A program made the translations under genes and the position numbers. DNA of 64,000 nucleotides, taken from NCBI GenBank assembly GCA_947588825.1, contig CANPZU010000005.1, forward strand, positions 18,402 through 82,401, in the 5' to 3' direction. This DNA is from an uncultured Clostridia bacterium (GTDB lineage Bacteria > Bacillota > Clostridia > Oscillospirales > CAG-272). Numbering within the stretch: the first letter of the stretch is position 1; the number at the start of each line of letters is the position of its first letter. Positions 49,973-57,345 of this stretch are shown here, piece by piece. Below the pieces are notes generated by a model, which made no database searches, had not been told where the DNA came from, and was given only the letters and a program-made list of their open reading frames with translations.

Positions 49973-50006
49973 GGCGGGGAAAGAAAATTTCCCCGCCTCT
50001 TATTTT
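49973..50006 (+). terminator. Intrinsic terminator
   Basis: GGCGGGGAAA and TTTCCCCGCC pair around GAAAA, followed by TCTTATTTT. Confidence 0.88.
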
Positions 50007-50009
50007 CCC

Positions 50010-50042
50010 GGTTAGCAAAACATTAAATTTATCTGATATAAA
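50010..50042 (+). promoter_or_regulatory. GGTTAGC promoter 16
   Basis: GGTTAGCAAA, 17 bp starting ACATTAAATTTA and ending TCTGA, TATAAA. Retains the AGCAAAACATTAAATTT motif. Precedes 50058 and 50313. Confidence 0.8.
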
Positions 50043-50057
50043 AGTGGAGGCGATCAT

Positions 50058-50300
50058 ATGAGAAGCGCGAGAGCGACAACGGAACAAAAACAGCGGAACA
50101 CAAAAACCGGACGGCGGAACACTTACCGCAAGCTGAGAGAGCAAAAGATCATGGGGTTGCTGATGCTGGCCTGTGCTGCTCTGGCGTTTCTGGTGTGCTG
50201 TACCGGGCGGAACGTCATGGAGCGGGACAGTACTGCCGCTTTCCTGGCGGCGGCGCTGGGGTTCTGGCTCCTGTGTACCAAAAAAATCATTATTTACTGA
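50058..50300 (+). CDS. Small membrane protein (two segments)
   Basis: An 80-residue protein. A basic N-terminus of about 30 residues (RATTEQKQRNTKTGRRNTYRK) precedes the hydrophobic helix GLLMLACAALAFLVCC, a short loop (GRNVMERDS) and a second helix AAFLAAALGFWLLC. By the positive-inside rule the N-terminus is in the cytoplasm. It could be an early membrane protein, for instance for superinfection exclusion; this is only a possibility. Confidence 0.75.
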   Translation: MRSARATTEQKQRNTKTGRRNTYRKLREQKIMGLLMLACAALAFLVCCTGRNVMERDSTAAFLAAALGFWLLCTKKIIIY

Positions 50301-50312
50301 GGAGGCTGTAAA

Positions 50313-50852
50313 ATGGGCTGGACAGGATATCACGCGACACACTACAAGCCGAACGGCACCATTGACCGGAAGGCGGAGCTGGATTACGAGCTGTTCACAC
50401 AATGGGCGGGACGGGAGAATGCCCACGAGCTGCTCAAGTCCACGATGGTTGGGAGCACCTACTATGCGGCGGCACGGAGTCAGAGCGGCAACGTGTATGG
50501 GCTGGTCGTACTGACCAGTGTGGACAGCAAAGAGTATTTCAATTTCAATTACAAGGATATGAGCGAGGACATGGGACCCTGTGAGGACAACTGCCCTGTG
50601 TCCATTCTGAACCTGCTGTCCCCCACGGATAACGAGTACGCCATGGACTGGCGGAGGCGCTGCCGGAAAAGGGCGGAGTTTGCCAAGCTGCCGGTTGGGA
50701 CGCGGATCAGGATCACGTACCGTGGAAATCCCATGGAGCTGGTGAGGCACGGGCCGAAGTTCCAATTTAAGCGGCCATTCTGGTACAATCCGGAGCGGAA
50801 CACCTATCTTCCCGCAAACCGTATTCCAACCGATTATGAAGTCATTGCCTGA
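50313..50852 (+). CDS. DUF6927-like protein
   Basis: A 179-residue protein whose start MGWTGYHATHYKPNGTIDRKAE matches a family of phage/plasmid proteins that begin MGWTxYHATxYK and that I recall as DUF6927. The middle (VYGLVVLTSVDSKEYFNFNYKDMSEDMGPCEDNCP) includes two cysteines and acidic residues, suggesting a metal-binding site. No biochemical role known. GGAGG precedes the ATG. Confidence 0.82.
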   Translation: MGWTGYHATHYKPNGTIDRKAELDYELFTQWAGRENAHELLKSTMVGSTYYAAARSQSGNVYGLVVLTSVDSKEYFNFNYKDMSEDMGPCEDNCPVSILNLLSPTDNEYAMDWRRRCRKRAEFAKLPVGTRIRITYRGNPMELVRHGPKFQFKRPFWYNPERNTYLPANRIPTDYEVIA

Positions 50853-50858
50853 CAACAC

Positions 50859-50896
50859 GGGAGACCGCCGCCTGACGGTCTCCCATTTTTATTTTT
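50859..50896 (+). terminator. Intrinsic terminator
   Basis: GGGAGACCG and CGGTCTCCC pair perfectly with an eight-base loop, followed by ATTTTTATTTTT. Confidence 0.92.
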
Positions 50897-50902
50897 CAGA
50901 AC

Positions 50903-50935
50903 GGTTAGTAAAACGGCGGTTTGTTCTGTAATAAA
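50903..50935 (+). promoter_or_regulatory. GGTTAGC promoter 17 (GGTTAGTAAA variant)
   Basis: GGTTAGTAAA, 17 bp ending GTTCTGT, AATAAA. Precedes a three-gene unit (50971, 51330, 51568). Confidence 0.77.
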
Positions 50936-50970
50936 AGTAGAAGACCAAAAAACATAAGGAGGACACAACA

Positions 50971-51315
50971 GTGAACGCGAAGATCAAAACATTTCCCACC
51001 ATGCGCGAGGCAGAGGCTTTTGCAAACAAGCTTTTGAAAAAACATCCAGGACTGGACCATGTGATCGACTACTGTGGATGCCTGAAACGCTATACGGTGA
51101 CCTGGGTGGAGGACGGGCTGACCATCGTGGAGAACAAGGAGCGCGGCCATGTCTACGCCGTGTTCCTGTGCGGAACGACGGAAAACTGGTATCCAATCAA
51201 AACACCCCATGACCTGGCGATTGTCGTATCCGGAGCGTTGCGCCAGCGCCTGGACTGTGACAGTGTGGAGTACCGGGAGATGACAGCGGAGGAAATCGAG
51301 TCTATTTACGGATAA
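50971..51315 (+). CDS. Hypothetical protein
   Basis: A 114-residue protein starting at GTG (NAKIKTFPTMREAEAFANKL) with GGAGG 8 bases upstream. Alpha/beta content with C in DYCGCLKRYTVTWVEDG. No family recognised. Confidence 0.76.
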   Translation: MNAKIKTFPTMREAEAFANKLLKKHPGLDHVIDYCGCLKRYTVTWVEDGLTIVENKERGHVYAVFLCGTTENWYPIKTPHDLAIVVSGALRQRLDCDSVEYREMTAEEIESIYG

Positions 51316-51329
51316 AAGGGAGGAAAAAT

Positions 51330-51536
51330 ATGTTATCGACTTACCACAATAGTAAAACCGGGAGCGATGTGACCCTCAGAGTGAACGCTGACAGGGACGC
51401 CAGGGAAATCACGGTGGAGGTGTCTGTCCACGATTGTGTGAAGCATACCTATCAGAAATACACGTTCGCGGCGGACGAGTTCGGACAGGCCATCGACCTC
51501 TACGAGTCCGTGATGCGTCAGATGGATGCGGAATAA
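51330..51536 (+). CDS. Small hypothetical protein
   Basis: A 68-residue beta-rich protein (MLSTYHNSKTGSDVTLRVNAD) ending in an amphipathic helix. GGGAGG precedes the ATG. Part of unit 17. Confidence 0.72.
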   Translation: MLSTYHNSKTGSDVTLRVNADRDAREITVEVSVHDCVKHTYQKYTFAADEFGQAIDLYESVMRQMDAE

Positions 51537-51567
51537 AACTTTTTTGAGCGGAAGGAGTGGCGGAAAG

Positions 51568-51804
51568 ATGTATCTTACAAAAGACAGATTCAGAAAAATC
51601 ATGGAACAGAATGATTCCAATGTTGTGATAGATGACGATGTGCAGGGCGCTTTTGGTTTTGTTCTGGACGTTATGGATGCGGAGCTCGATGAGATGCAAG
51701 AAAAAGCACCGTATGCCTATCATTCTATTCACGATCTGGAAGCTGCGATTAGCGTATTGCTGAATATGATGGATGAAATCGGTAATGAAGTATTTGGAGA
51801 ATAA
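51568..51804 (+). CDS. Small acidic protein
   Basis: A 78-residue acidic protein (MYLTKDRFRKIMEQNDSNVV) with GGAAGGAG upstream. Helices DVQGAFGFVLDVMDAELDEMQEKAP and HDLEAAISVLLNMMDEIGNE. Its charge pattern would suit a DNA mimic, but this is speculation. Confidence 0.7.
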   Translation: MYLTKDRFRKIMEQNDSNVVIDDDVQGAFGFVLDVMDAELDEMQEKAPYAYHSIHDLEAAISVLLNMMDEIGNEVFGE

Positions 51805-51833
51805 GAAATATTTCTAAAAACTTTTGAGAGATC

Positions 51834-51866
51834 GGTTAGCAAACCGGAAAAATTCTCTGTTATAAC
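51834..51866 (+). promoter_or_regulatory. GGTTAGC promoter 18
   Basis: GGTTAGCAAA, 17 bp ending TCTCTGT, TATAAC. CGGTTAGCAAACCG makes a small hairpin. Precedes the frameshifted gene at 51925. Confidence 0.75.
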
Positions 51867-51924
51867 ATTAGAAATCGCAAACTAACATCGTGAATATTAA
51901 ACTGTAAAAAGGAGTGTTACAAAA

Positions 51925-52385
51925 ATGGAAATGAGAAAATGTTACTGCTGCGGCGGAATGTTCGATATCACAGAGGAGGCACAGATCTGGAGGATGATTC
52001 CTACTTTGACGAGATTGCCTGCGCGGAGGACTACCGCGAGATTGGTAAGGATCTGGAGGAAATCAACAAATCCCTGCTGTTTCACAAGATCGAAGTCAGG
52101 GACGGTTACTACTACGGCACACAGTTCTATGTGGAGGCGGAGCACGACCTGGATGAGTATGAATATGACAACGACGACTGTCACTACTACTTTGACTGCT
52201 GCCGGAGTGTGGCCTATCGGAAATATTCCGCAGAGAAGCGGAAGGTTATCCGCCTGCTGAACAAGCTGGCCGGCCACTGGGGATTTCAGGAGTATGTCTG
52301 TGTGGGGAGGTTCTCCAACGGGGAGGCGTTTTATGAACTGGCTTCCAATCCTCGCGCCAGGTTGAAGGCCGCCGCCATTGCCTGA
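51925..52385 (+). pseudogene. Hypothetical zinc-finger protein split by a frameshift
   Basis: The ATG at 51925, with AAGGAG upstream, starts MEMRKCYCCGGMFDITEEAQ in one frame; the plausible continuation DLEDDSYFDEIACAEDYREIGKDLEE lies in the -1 frame and runs to 52385 (ending RARLKAAAIA). Without the shift, the first frame gives low-complexity Thr/Arg sequence. The change falls between about 51970 and 52000. No slippery heptamer is evident, although GAGGAGG, an anti-Shine-Dalgarno-like stimulator, lies there. It may be a sequencing error, a broken gene or programmed shifting. Confidence 0.65.
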
Positions 52386-52390
52386 TAAAA

Positions 52391-52418
52391 AGTCCGCCTG
52401 ACGGCGGACTTTTTTTAT
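52391..52418 (+). terminator. Intrinsic terminator
   Basis: AGTCCGCC and GGCGGACT pair around a TGAC loop, followed by seven T. Confidence 0.92.
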
Positions 52419-52424
52419 GTGAGC

Positions 52425-52457
52425 GGTTAGTAAAACCGGATTTCTTTCTGTAATAAA
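52425..52457 (+). promoter_or_regulatory. GGTTAGC promoter 19 (GGTTAGTAAA variant)
   Basis: GGTTAGTAAA, 17 bp ending TTTCTGT, AATAAA. Precedes three genes (52495, 53142, 53321). Confidence 0.77.
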
Positions 52458-52494
52458 AGTGTAAGACAAAAAAATTCTGAAAGGACGAAACGGA

Positions 52495-53127
52495 ATGGAC
52501 GAAAAGAAACGAAAGACCTATGTATGCAAGCGGGCGCGGATGGCGACCTATCTGATGGAGCGTGGCTTCAAGCCCTACGAGATTGCGCCGGACCGGGACA
52601 ATCCCATGTATGATGTGTTCCTGTTCACCGCGTCGGACGAGTTATATCAGGCTGTCACAGACTATATCAATAAAAGGAGAATGTCGAAAATGAAGATTTA
52701 CCTGGTAATTCACGAGCAGGATACGGATGCGGCCTGTGGCTGTGATGTGAAGACGTTCCTGCGCTGGGACGAGGCGCTTGCCGCTCTGCAGAGTGGATGG
52801 GAGGATACCGCCAAGGCGTGGCACTACGACGAGCACGAGCACCACGGCGAGGATGAGTGTCTCTGCGACAACGATCACGCTGTTATCAGAGAGGGGTATG
52901 ACAGTGAGAGCTGGAGGATCGAGGTGCAAACTCTGGACGTCCGTGTGGCGGTCAGTGTCGTGGGCGGCATGGTCCAGAATATCATTGCCAACACCGGTGT
53001 GAGCGCCGACGTGTACGATCTGGACGTTTCCGACTATCCGGACGAGGGTGAACAGGAGGAAGCGGATGCCAGACGCGCCGCCTTTGAGAAGCTGTCCCAC
53101 GCCACTGGCTGGCGGACAGTCTGGTAA
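52495..53127 (+). CDS. Two-part hypothetical protein (DUF5659-like N-terminus)
   Basis: A 210-residue protein. Residues 1-62 (TYVCKRARMATYLMERGFKP...DNPMYDVFLFTASDELYQAVTDYI) match the layout of a small DUF5659-type domain found in phages. From MKIYLVIHEQDTDAACGCDVKTF a second domain starts, with an acidic, histidine-rich part (WHYDEHEHHGEDECLCDNDHAV), possibly metal-binding. An internal ATG with AAAGGAG upstream (52678 and 52690 region) could give the second part alone. It may be a natural fusion. Confidence 0.76.
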   Translation: MDEKKRKTYVCKRARMATYLMERGFKPYEIAPDRDNPMYDVFLFTASDELYQAVTDYINKRRMSKMKIYLVIHEQDTDAACGCDVKTFLRWDEALAALQSGWEDTAKAWHYDEHEHHGEDECLCDNDHAVIREGYDSESWRIEVQTLDVRVAVSVVGGMVQNIIANTGVSADVYDLDVSDYPDEGEQEEADARRAAFEKLSHATGWRTVW

Positions 53128-53141
53128 GGAGGAGTGAGACG

Positions 53142-53330
53142 ATGGAACTGCTTTACGATGTAGCGAAACAGCGGGGAAGCTCCCGCTGGTTCCCCTACCG
53201 GACGGACACCGCCAAGGTGCCCGCCGGTCCCCTGGGGACTAAGAAGGAGGCGCTGCACGCCGCCGCCAGTCTGATGGGAATTGATTACAACGAGTATATG
53301 AAAATGAGGAGGAAACAGGAATGCGCATGA
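53142..53330 (+). CDS. Small hypothetical protein
   Basis: A 62-residue protein (MELLYDVAKQRGSSRWFPYRT) with AAGGAGG upstream. Its end overlaps the next gene by 10 bases. Unknown function. Confidence 0.72.
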   Translation: MELLYDVAKQRGSSRWFPYRTDTAKVPAGPLGTKKEALHAAASLMGIDYNEYMKMRRKQECA

Positions 53331-53671
53331 ACTACACCCCGGAAGAGATCGCCGAAGCCCATGACCGGAACGAAAACTTTGACGGAAAGCGGGCAAACCT
53401 GGAAAAAATCCGTCTCTACCATTCCATCAAAAGCGACCTGTCCGCCTTTGCGGAACGCTGCGAGGACGCCGGGAACGTGGGATGGTTTGACCCTAACCCA
53501 CGGGAGAAACACGCCATTCTGTGGCTGGACCTCTCCCCCGCGTCCATCCTGAACAAAGAGGAGGTGGAGGCGCTGGCCGCGATTGTGTGCAAGTCTGACG
53601 GCCTTGTGATCTCCGCCATGGAGGACCATGTGCGTATCACGTTTGATGTAAAAAATATCTGGGAAGATTAA
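53321..53671 (+). CDS. Hypothetical protein
   Basis: A 116-residue protein (MRMNYTPEEIAEAHDRNENFD). AGGAGG lies 8 bases before the first ATG; a second ATG two codons later is possible. Contains AILWLDLSPASILNKEEVEALAAIVCKSDG. Unknown function. Confidence 0.75.
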   Translation: MRMNYTPEEIAEAHDRNENFDGKRANLEKIRLYHSIKSDLSAFAERCEDAGNVGWFDPNPREKHAILWLDLSPASILNKEEVEALAAIVCKSDGLVISAMEDHVRITFDVKNIWED

Positions 53672-53676
53672 AAAAC

Positions 53677-53709
53677 GGTTAGCAAAACAGGATTCTTTTC
53701 TGAAATAAA
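53677..53709 (+). promoter_or_regulatory. GGTTAGC promoter 20
   Basis: GGTTAGCAAA, 17 bp ending TTTCTGA, AATAAA. Precedes the DUF932 gene at 53765. Confidence 0.78.
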
Positions 53710-53764
53710 AGTGGGGAGAGAATTTCCCAACCAACAAAAAAATAATTTTACGGAGGTACAGAAA

Positions 53765-54709
53765 ATGTCTGCGAATGTGGAAACCATGTTTTATGCTGGA
53801 CGTGAGAAGCCCTGGCACGGCCTGGGCACCCAGGTGGACGCCGCTCCCACCAGCGCCGACGCGCTGCGTCTGGCCGGTCTGGATTGGCGGGTGGACCGCA
53901 AGCCCATTCAGGTCTGCGGTGGACGGAAGATTGACAGCTTCTTCGCCAATGTGCGGAGCAGCGACGGCGCGGTGCTTGGCGTCGTTTCCGACCGCTATAA
54001 GGTGGTCCAGAATACGGAAGCCTTTGAGTTTACGGACTCCCTGATCGGCGGCGATGTTCCCGTCCGTTACGAGACGGCGGGGAGTCTGATGGGCGGCAGG
54101 AAAATCTGGTTGCTAGCCCGCCTGCCGGACACCGAGATCGTCGGGGACAATACGGAGCCCTATCTGTGCTTCTCCAACACCCACGACGGCAGCGGCGCGA
54201 TCCGCGTCTGCATGACGCCGGTGCGCGTGGTCTGTAACAACACCCTCAATTTTGCCCTGGACGGTGCAAAGCGGAGCTGGTCCGTCCGGCACACCGGAGA
54301 TATCAAGATGAAGCTCCAGGAGGCACGGATGTGCCTGGATATGGCCAACAAGTACATGGATACGCTTTCCAAGTACGCCGACGAGATGGCGAACAGGACC
54401 GTCACCGATGAACAGATCGCCAAGGTGCTGGACGAGATGTTCCCGACGGACGAGGAGATGAGCGACCGCGAGAAGCGGAACGTGGAGAAGGCCCGCGAGG
54501 AGTACATGATCTGCTGGTTCGCGCCGGATATCCTGAAATTCCGCAACACCGCCTGGGGCGCTCTGAACGCCATGAGTGATATGGTGGGACACACCGCGCC
54601 GAAGCGGATGACGAACAAGTACCAGGAGAACAACTGGGGCCGTATCATGGACGGTCACGTCATGCTGGACAAGTTCGCCGGTCTGCTGGAAACGGTGGGT
54701 ACCCGGTAA
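53765..54709 (+). CDS. DUF932 (phage/plasmid-like) protein
   Basis: A 314-residue protein of the DUF932 family, recognised by VETMFYAGREKPWHGLGTQVD at the start, VVSDRYKVVQNTEAFEF, and CMTPVRVVCNNTLNFAL followed by RHTGDIKMKL. The family is common on phages and plasmids and near replication genes; its biochemical function is not established. GGAGG precedes the ATG. It is the largest recognised gene in this half of the arm and ends at a terminator. Confidence 0.9.
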   Translation: MSANVETMFYAGREKPWHGLGTQVDAAPTSADALRLAGLDWRVDRKPIQVCGGRKIDSFFANVRSSDGAVLGVVSDRYKVVQNTEAFEFTDSLIGGDVPVRYETAGSLMGGRKIWLLARLPDTEIVGDNTEPYLCFSNTHDGSGAIRVCMTPVRVVCNNTLNFALDGAKRSWSVRHTGDIKMKLQEARMCLDMANKYMDTLSKYADEMANRTVTDEQIAKVLDEMFPTDEEMSDREKRNVEKAREEYMICWFAPDILKFRNTAWGALNAMSDMVGHTAPKRMTNKYQENNWGRIMDGHVMLDKFAGLLETVGTR

Positions 54710-54720
54710 ACGGAACAGGG

Positions 54721-54750
54721 GCGGCGGGGGACTTCCCGCCGCTCTTTTCG
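54721..54750 (+). terminator. Intrinsic terminator
   Basis: GCGGCGGG and CCCGCCGC pair around GGACTT, followed by TCTTTT. No GGTTAGC promoter follows before the next gene, unlike other terminators here. Confidence 0.82.
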
Positions 54751-54790
54751 CTGTCCTACCGGCCTGACGGGGGAGAAAGGATGGATTGAT

Positions 54791-55096
54791 ATGACAGGAC
54801 ATTTTGACGTAAAGCGGTACGACTATGCGGAGCGGAACTATCGGCTGCTCAACGGAACGACAAAGACCGTACCGGCCCACTATGAGTGCTACTACTACTG
54901 GAACGGGAAAGAATTTGCCCACTATAAGAGCCGGGATGATATGATTTATCTCAACTCCAATTATCTGGGGCGGGACCGGAACCTCAGCTATATCGAGCGG
55001 ATGAAGAGCTCAGATTATCCGGAGGTATGGGCGCATTTTGCTGAGATGCTCAAGATCACAGAGAACACCGCGCTGTGCGAGTATTTCAATATCTGA
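54791..55096 (+). CDS. Hypothetical protein
   Basis: A 101-residue protein (MTGHFDVKRYDYAERNYRLLN) rich in tyrosine (HYECYYYWNGKEFAHYKSRDD). AAAGGA precedes the ATG. It has no promoter element of its own and must rely on read-through of the terminator before it. Unknown function. Confidence 0.74.
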   Translation: MTGHFDVKRYDYAERNYRLLNGTTKTVPAHYECYYYWNGKEFAHYKSRDDMIYLNSNYLGRDRNLSYIERMKSSDYPEVWAHFAEMLKITENTALCEYFNI

Positions 55097-55103
55097 TACG
55101 GTA

Positions 55104-55136
55104 GGTTAGCAAAACCGGTTTTCTTTCTGATAAATC
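55104..55136 (+). promoter_or_regulatory. GGTTAGC promoter 21
   Basis: GGTTAGCAAA, 17 bp ending TTTCTGA, TAAATC. The weakest -10-like box with the standard spacing. Precedes 55154 and 55453. Confidence 0.68.
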
Positions 55137-55153
55137 AGCAGGAGGTGTATCAC

Positions 55154-55456
55154 ATGACAAAACAGGAAAACATCGATTGGATGAGGCAATACCGGGAGAG
55201 CGGGAAACTTCTATCCAAAGAGGAGCGCATAGAGCGGATGCGGATGCGCATTCAGAAATTTAACGAGGCAATACGATATGTAGAGTCTCTTGGGTATGTT
55301 CCTATTCTCCCCGGACCGTGCGCGATGGAACACGGAGAGCACCGCCATTTCTTCGCCTTTCCCTATCAGCGCGGAGTTGAGTTCTACAAGACCGCCGGAT
55401 GGATCAACGCGGACAACACCATTACATTTCTGTCTTCTGAGGAGGTCACAAAATGA
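55154..55456 (+). CDS. Hypothetical protein
   Basis: A 100-residue protein (MTKQENIDWMRQYRESGKLLS), basic and helical at the N-terminus, with a C-terminal half containing HGEHRHFFAFPYQRG. AGGAGG precedes the ATG. Its stop overlaps the next start as ATGA. Confidence 0.75.
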   Translation: MTKQENIDWMRQYRESGKLLSKEERIERMRMRIQKFNEAIRYVESLGYVPILPGPCAMEHGEHRHFFAFPYQRGVEFYKTAGWINADNTITFLSSEEVTK

Positions 55457-55989
55457 GCTACACCAAGAAACGGCTGACTGCGTTCCGGGATATCCTTTCC
55501 TTCTGTCCGGAGGACAGGGCGGTGATTCATACGTTTACGGACTGGGATGAGACGCGGTACATCGTAACGGACGGGTCTGTCTGCGTTGTGCTGACCGAAA
55601 AGCCGGAGGGCTTCCCCATGCGGAATGACGGGAAATATTTCTACGATTTCTGCCAGAAGGAGTCGGCGGACGGCGACCACAGGCTGGTGGAACATCCCGT
55701 CACCGCCGCTGACTGCAAGGCGGCCATCCGTCAGTGGAAACAGGAGCGGAAGTCCCCTCTTCTTAGTACACCGGAGCAGCCAAGAATCAAGGTCGAGAAC
55801 GACAACGCAACCGGATGGTACGATGCCAGGAGACTCCTGGCCGTGATGACCGCGATTGGACCCAAGGCGCAGCTGTATATCGGCCGCCGAGTTCGCGGAC
55901 AGTACCGCACATCATTTCCTACCCTGATTGTAAAAGAGGATATCAGCGGTGAGGAGTTCGGCGTCGTGTTGCCGATCAGAGTGGGATAA
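55453..55989 (+). CDS. Hypothetical protein
   Basis: A 178-residue protein (MSYTKKRLTAFRDILSFCPED) in two parts: a beta-rich N-terminal half and a C-terminal half beginning near DARRLLAVMTAIGPKAQLYIG. The GAGG in the gene before serves as ribosome site. Unknown function; translationally coupled to 55154. Confidence 0.77.
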   Translation: MSYTKKRLTAFRDILSFCPEDRAVIHTFTDWDETRYIVTDGSVCVVLTEKPEGFPMRNDGKYFYDFCQKESADGDHRLVEHPVTAADCKAAIRQWKQERKSPLLSTPEQPRIKVENDNATGWYDARRLLAVMTAIGPKAQLYIGRRVRGQYRTSFPTLIVKEDISGEEFGVVLPIRVG

Positions 55990-55993
55990 CAAT

Positions 55994-56026
55994 AGGCGTG
56001 ACGGAAGTCACGCCTTTTTTTTATTT
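55994..56026 (+). terminator. Intrinsic terminator
   Basis: AGGCGTGAC and GTCACGCCT pair perfectly around a GGAA loop, followed by eight T. Confidence 0.93.
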
Positions 56027-56039
56027 TCTGCGTACCGGC

Positions 56040-56072
56040 GGTTAGCACAGCCATAAAAATTTCTGTCATAAC
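56040..56072 (+). promoter_or_regulatory. GGTTAGC promoter 22 (GGTTAGCACA variant)
   Basis: GGTTAGCACA, 17 bp ending TTTCTGT, CATAAC. Precedes four genes (56093 to 57318). Confidence 0.73.
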
Positions 56073-56092
56073 AGTGGAGGTGTTGAAACACT

Positions 56093-56503
56093 ATGAAACG
56101 GATATCGAAACACATTGCATCGGACCGGTACGGGATCTGCGTCTCCGGCCCCAACGAAATGAACCGCTACTACCTGATGGATAATGGAAGTGTTGTGGAC
56201 GACACCGGCTGTGTCCGCTACGTTCCCAAACAGTTGGATTTGCGCGGCGTCTGCTGGCGTAACACCAGAGCAACGGAGGAATTTGTTCAGGATAACGCCG
56301 CCGAGCTCGCGTGGCCGGAGAAAATGACGGCTGACCGGCTTGGGACCGCAGCGACTTACTGCGACGCCTGGGAGAACCCCTTCTCGGAGGAGCTCGTCAA
56401 GAGGGCTGGGTCGTGGAGACGGTACAGTGAGTCATTCCGGAGGCCGGACAGAATTAAGATCATCCAAAACGCAGCCAAGAGTTTCGGCTTTGAGCTACTA
56501 TGA
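56093..56503 (+). CDS. Hypothetical protein, paralogue of the C-terminal part of 59694-60227
   Basis: A 136-residue protein. Its second half (VCWRNTRATEEFVQDNAAEL, PEKMTADRLGTAATYCDAWENPF, EELVKRAG) aligns closely by eye with the end of the 177-residue protein at 59694. The first half (YGICVSGPNEMNRYYLMDNGS) is different, so the shared helical domain has been combined with different N-termini. Unknown function. GGAGG precedes the ATG. Confidence 0.77.
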   Translation: MKRISKHIASDRYGICVSGPNEMNRYYLMDNGSVVDDTGCVRYVPKQLDLRGVCWRNTRATEEFVQDNAAELAWPEKMTADRLGTAATYCDAWENPFSEELVKRAGSWRRYSESFRRPDRIKIIQNAAKSFGFELL

Positions 56504-56518
56504 CGTGGAGGTGCTTTT

Positions 56519-56755
56519 ATGGAACACAATCAGAACAGCGAGACCATAGAGAGCCGGATCGCCGCGATTGCAAAGTAGGCATTCGGCTTCTCCCTGGAAC
56601 CTATGGGATGCGATGGGTACGACTTCTTTGATTCGGACCGTGGCTCTATCAGTATCGCAAGTCTTCGGGACGCCTTGGAAAAGGCATATTTTGCCGGTGA
56701 GCAGGCGGAGCACGACCGCCTGTTTACCTGCTGGAATTGGGAGGTGCTGAAATGA
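56519..56755 (+). pseudogene. Small gene with an in-frame amber codon
   Basis: From ATG 56519, with GGAGG upstream, the frame runs MEHNQNSETIESRIAAIAK, meets TAG at 56576-56578, then stays open for 57 codons (AFGFSLEPMGCDGYDFFDS ... FTCWNWEVLK) to TGA 56753-56755, which overlaps the next start. The coding character continues through the TAG. It is either a recent nonsense mutation, a sequencing error or a read-through codon. TAG is a genuine stop elsewhere in the window, so global recoding is unlikely. Confidence 0.7.
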
Positions 56756-57012
56756 AACTGACAGATCAGGATAAGGAGCTGATTATCTCCTGGGGCTATA
56801 CGGAGAAAGATTTTTGGCAGATCGAGAAGGCTATCAGGGTAAGCAGATATGAATTGGAGGGTAAGTTTATCAGCAGACGTGAGCTGATTTCCATGATTGG
56901 ACGGGAAGAGTACCTGTCCGGTATTTGCCGGAGTGCGTTTCACGGTTCCGCAGCACGGATGACGGAAGACGGGAAAGAGGTTAATTTTGACTCCTGGGCT
57001 CTATTTCACTGA
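56752..57012 (+). CDS. Hypothetical protein
   Basis: An 86-residue helical protein (MKLTDQDKELIISWGYTEKDF). GGGAGG within the gene before precedes the ATG, so translation is coupled; its start overlaps that gene's stop by four bases. It looks like a small phage protein with RREL...MIGREEYLSGICRSAFHGSA. Unknown function. Confidence 0.76.
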   Translation: MKLTDQDKELIISWGYTEKDFWQIEKAIRVSRYELEGKFISRRELISMIGREEYLSGICRSAFHGSAARMTEDGKEVNFDSWALFH

Positions 57013-57027
57013 ACGGAGGGATATGGA

Positions 57028-57318
57028 ATGGCCTATCAACAATGGATTTCCGGATACCGGGTGGAGATTTCCGATTGGTACGACGGTGTGCATGACCATA
57101 TGAATATCGCATACTACCGCCCAGGCTCTTCTCTGTACAGGCCGCCTGTGGCGGAACGCGGTTACCTGATTCGGAAGGCGGAGCGGAAAACTGTCATGGA
57201 GTATCTGGACAGCATTGTGAACGCGCTGACCGGCCGGAGAGATTTCTGGGAACACGGAGACTCCGAACAGATAGTAGAAATCTCCGTGGAGCCTTCCAAG
57301 TTTCATTTTTCCGGTTAG
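57028..57318 (+). CDS. Hypothetical protein
   Basis: A 96-residue protein (MAYQQWISGYRVEISDWYDG), aromatic-rich, with AERKTVMEYLDSIVNALTGRR as a helix. Its TAG stop codon (57316-57318) is the TAG in GGTTAGC of promoter 23, so gene end and promoter overlap. GGAGG precedes the ATG. Confidence 0.76.
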   Translation: MAYQQWISGYRVEISDWYDGVHDHMNIAYYRPGSSLYRPPVAERGYLIRKAERKTVMEYLDSIVNALTGRRDFWEHGDSEQIVEISVEPSKFHFSG

Positions 57319-57345
57319 CAAACAATTTTTTACTGTCCGTTTTTT
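57313..57345 (+). promoter_or_regulatory. GGTTAGC element 23, -10 replaced by a hairpin
   Basis: GGTTAGCAAA followed by CAATTTTTTACTGTCCG, then TTTTTT where the -10 box would be. ACTGTCCG and CGGACAG (57333-57352) form a hairpin. This is the one copy without a recognisable -10-like box at 17 bp. Confidence 0.5.

Noticed and set aside
56576-56578. Genome-wide recoding of TAG
   Set aside because: Several genes end with TAG in a convincing context (for example the HNH gene and the four genes sharing TAG with promoter elements) and no in-frame TAG was noticed in the large structural genes.
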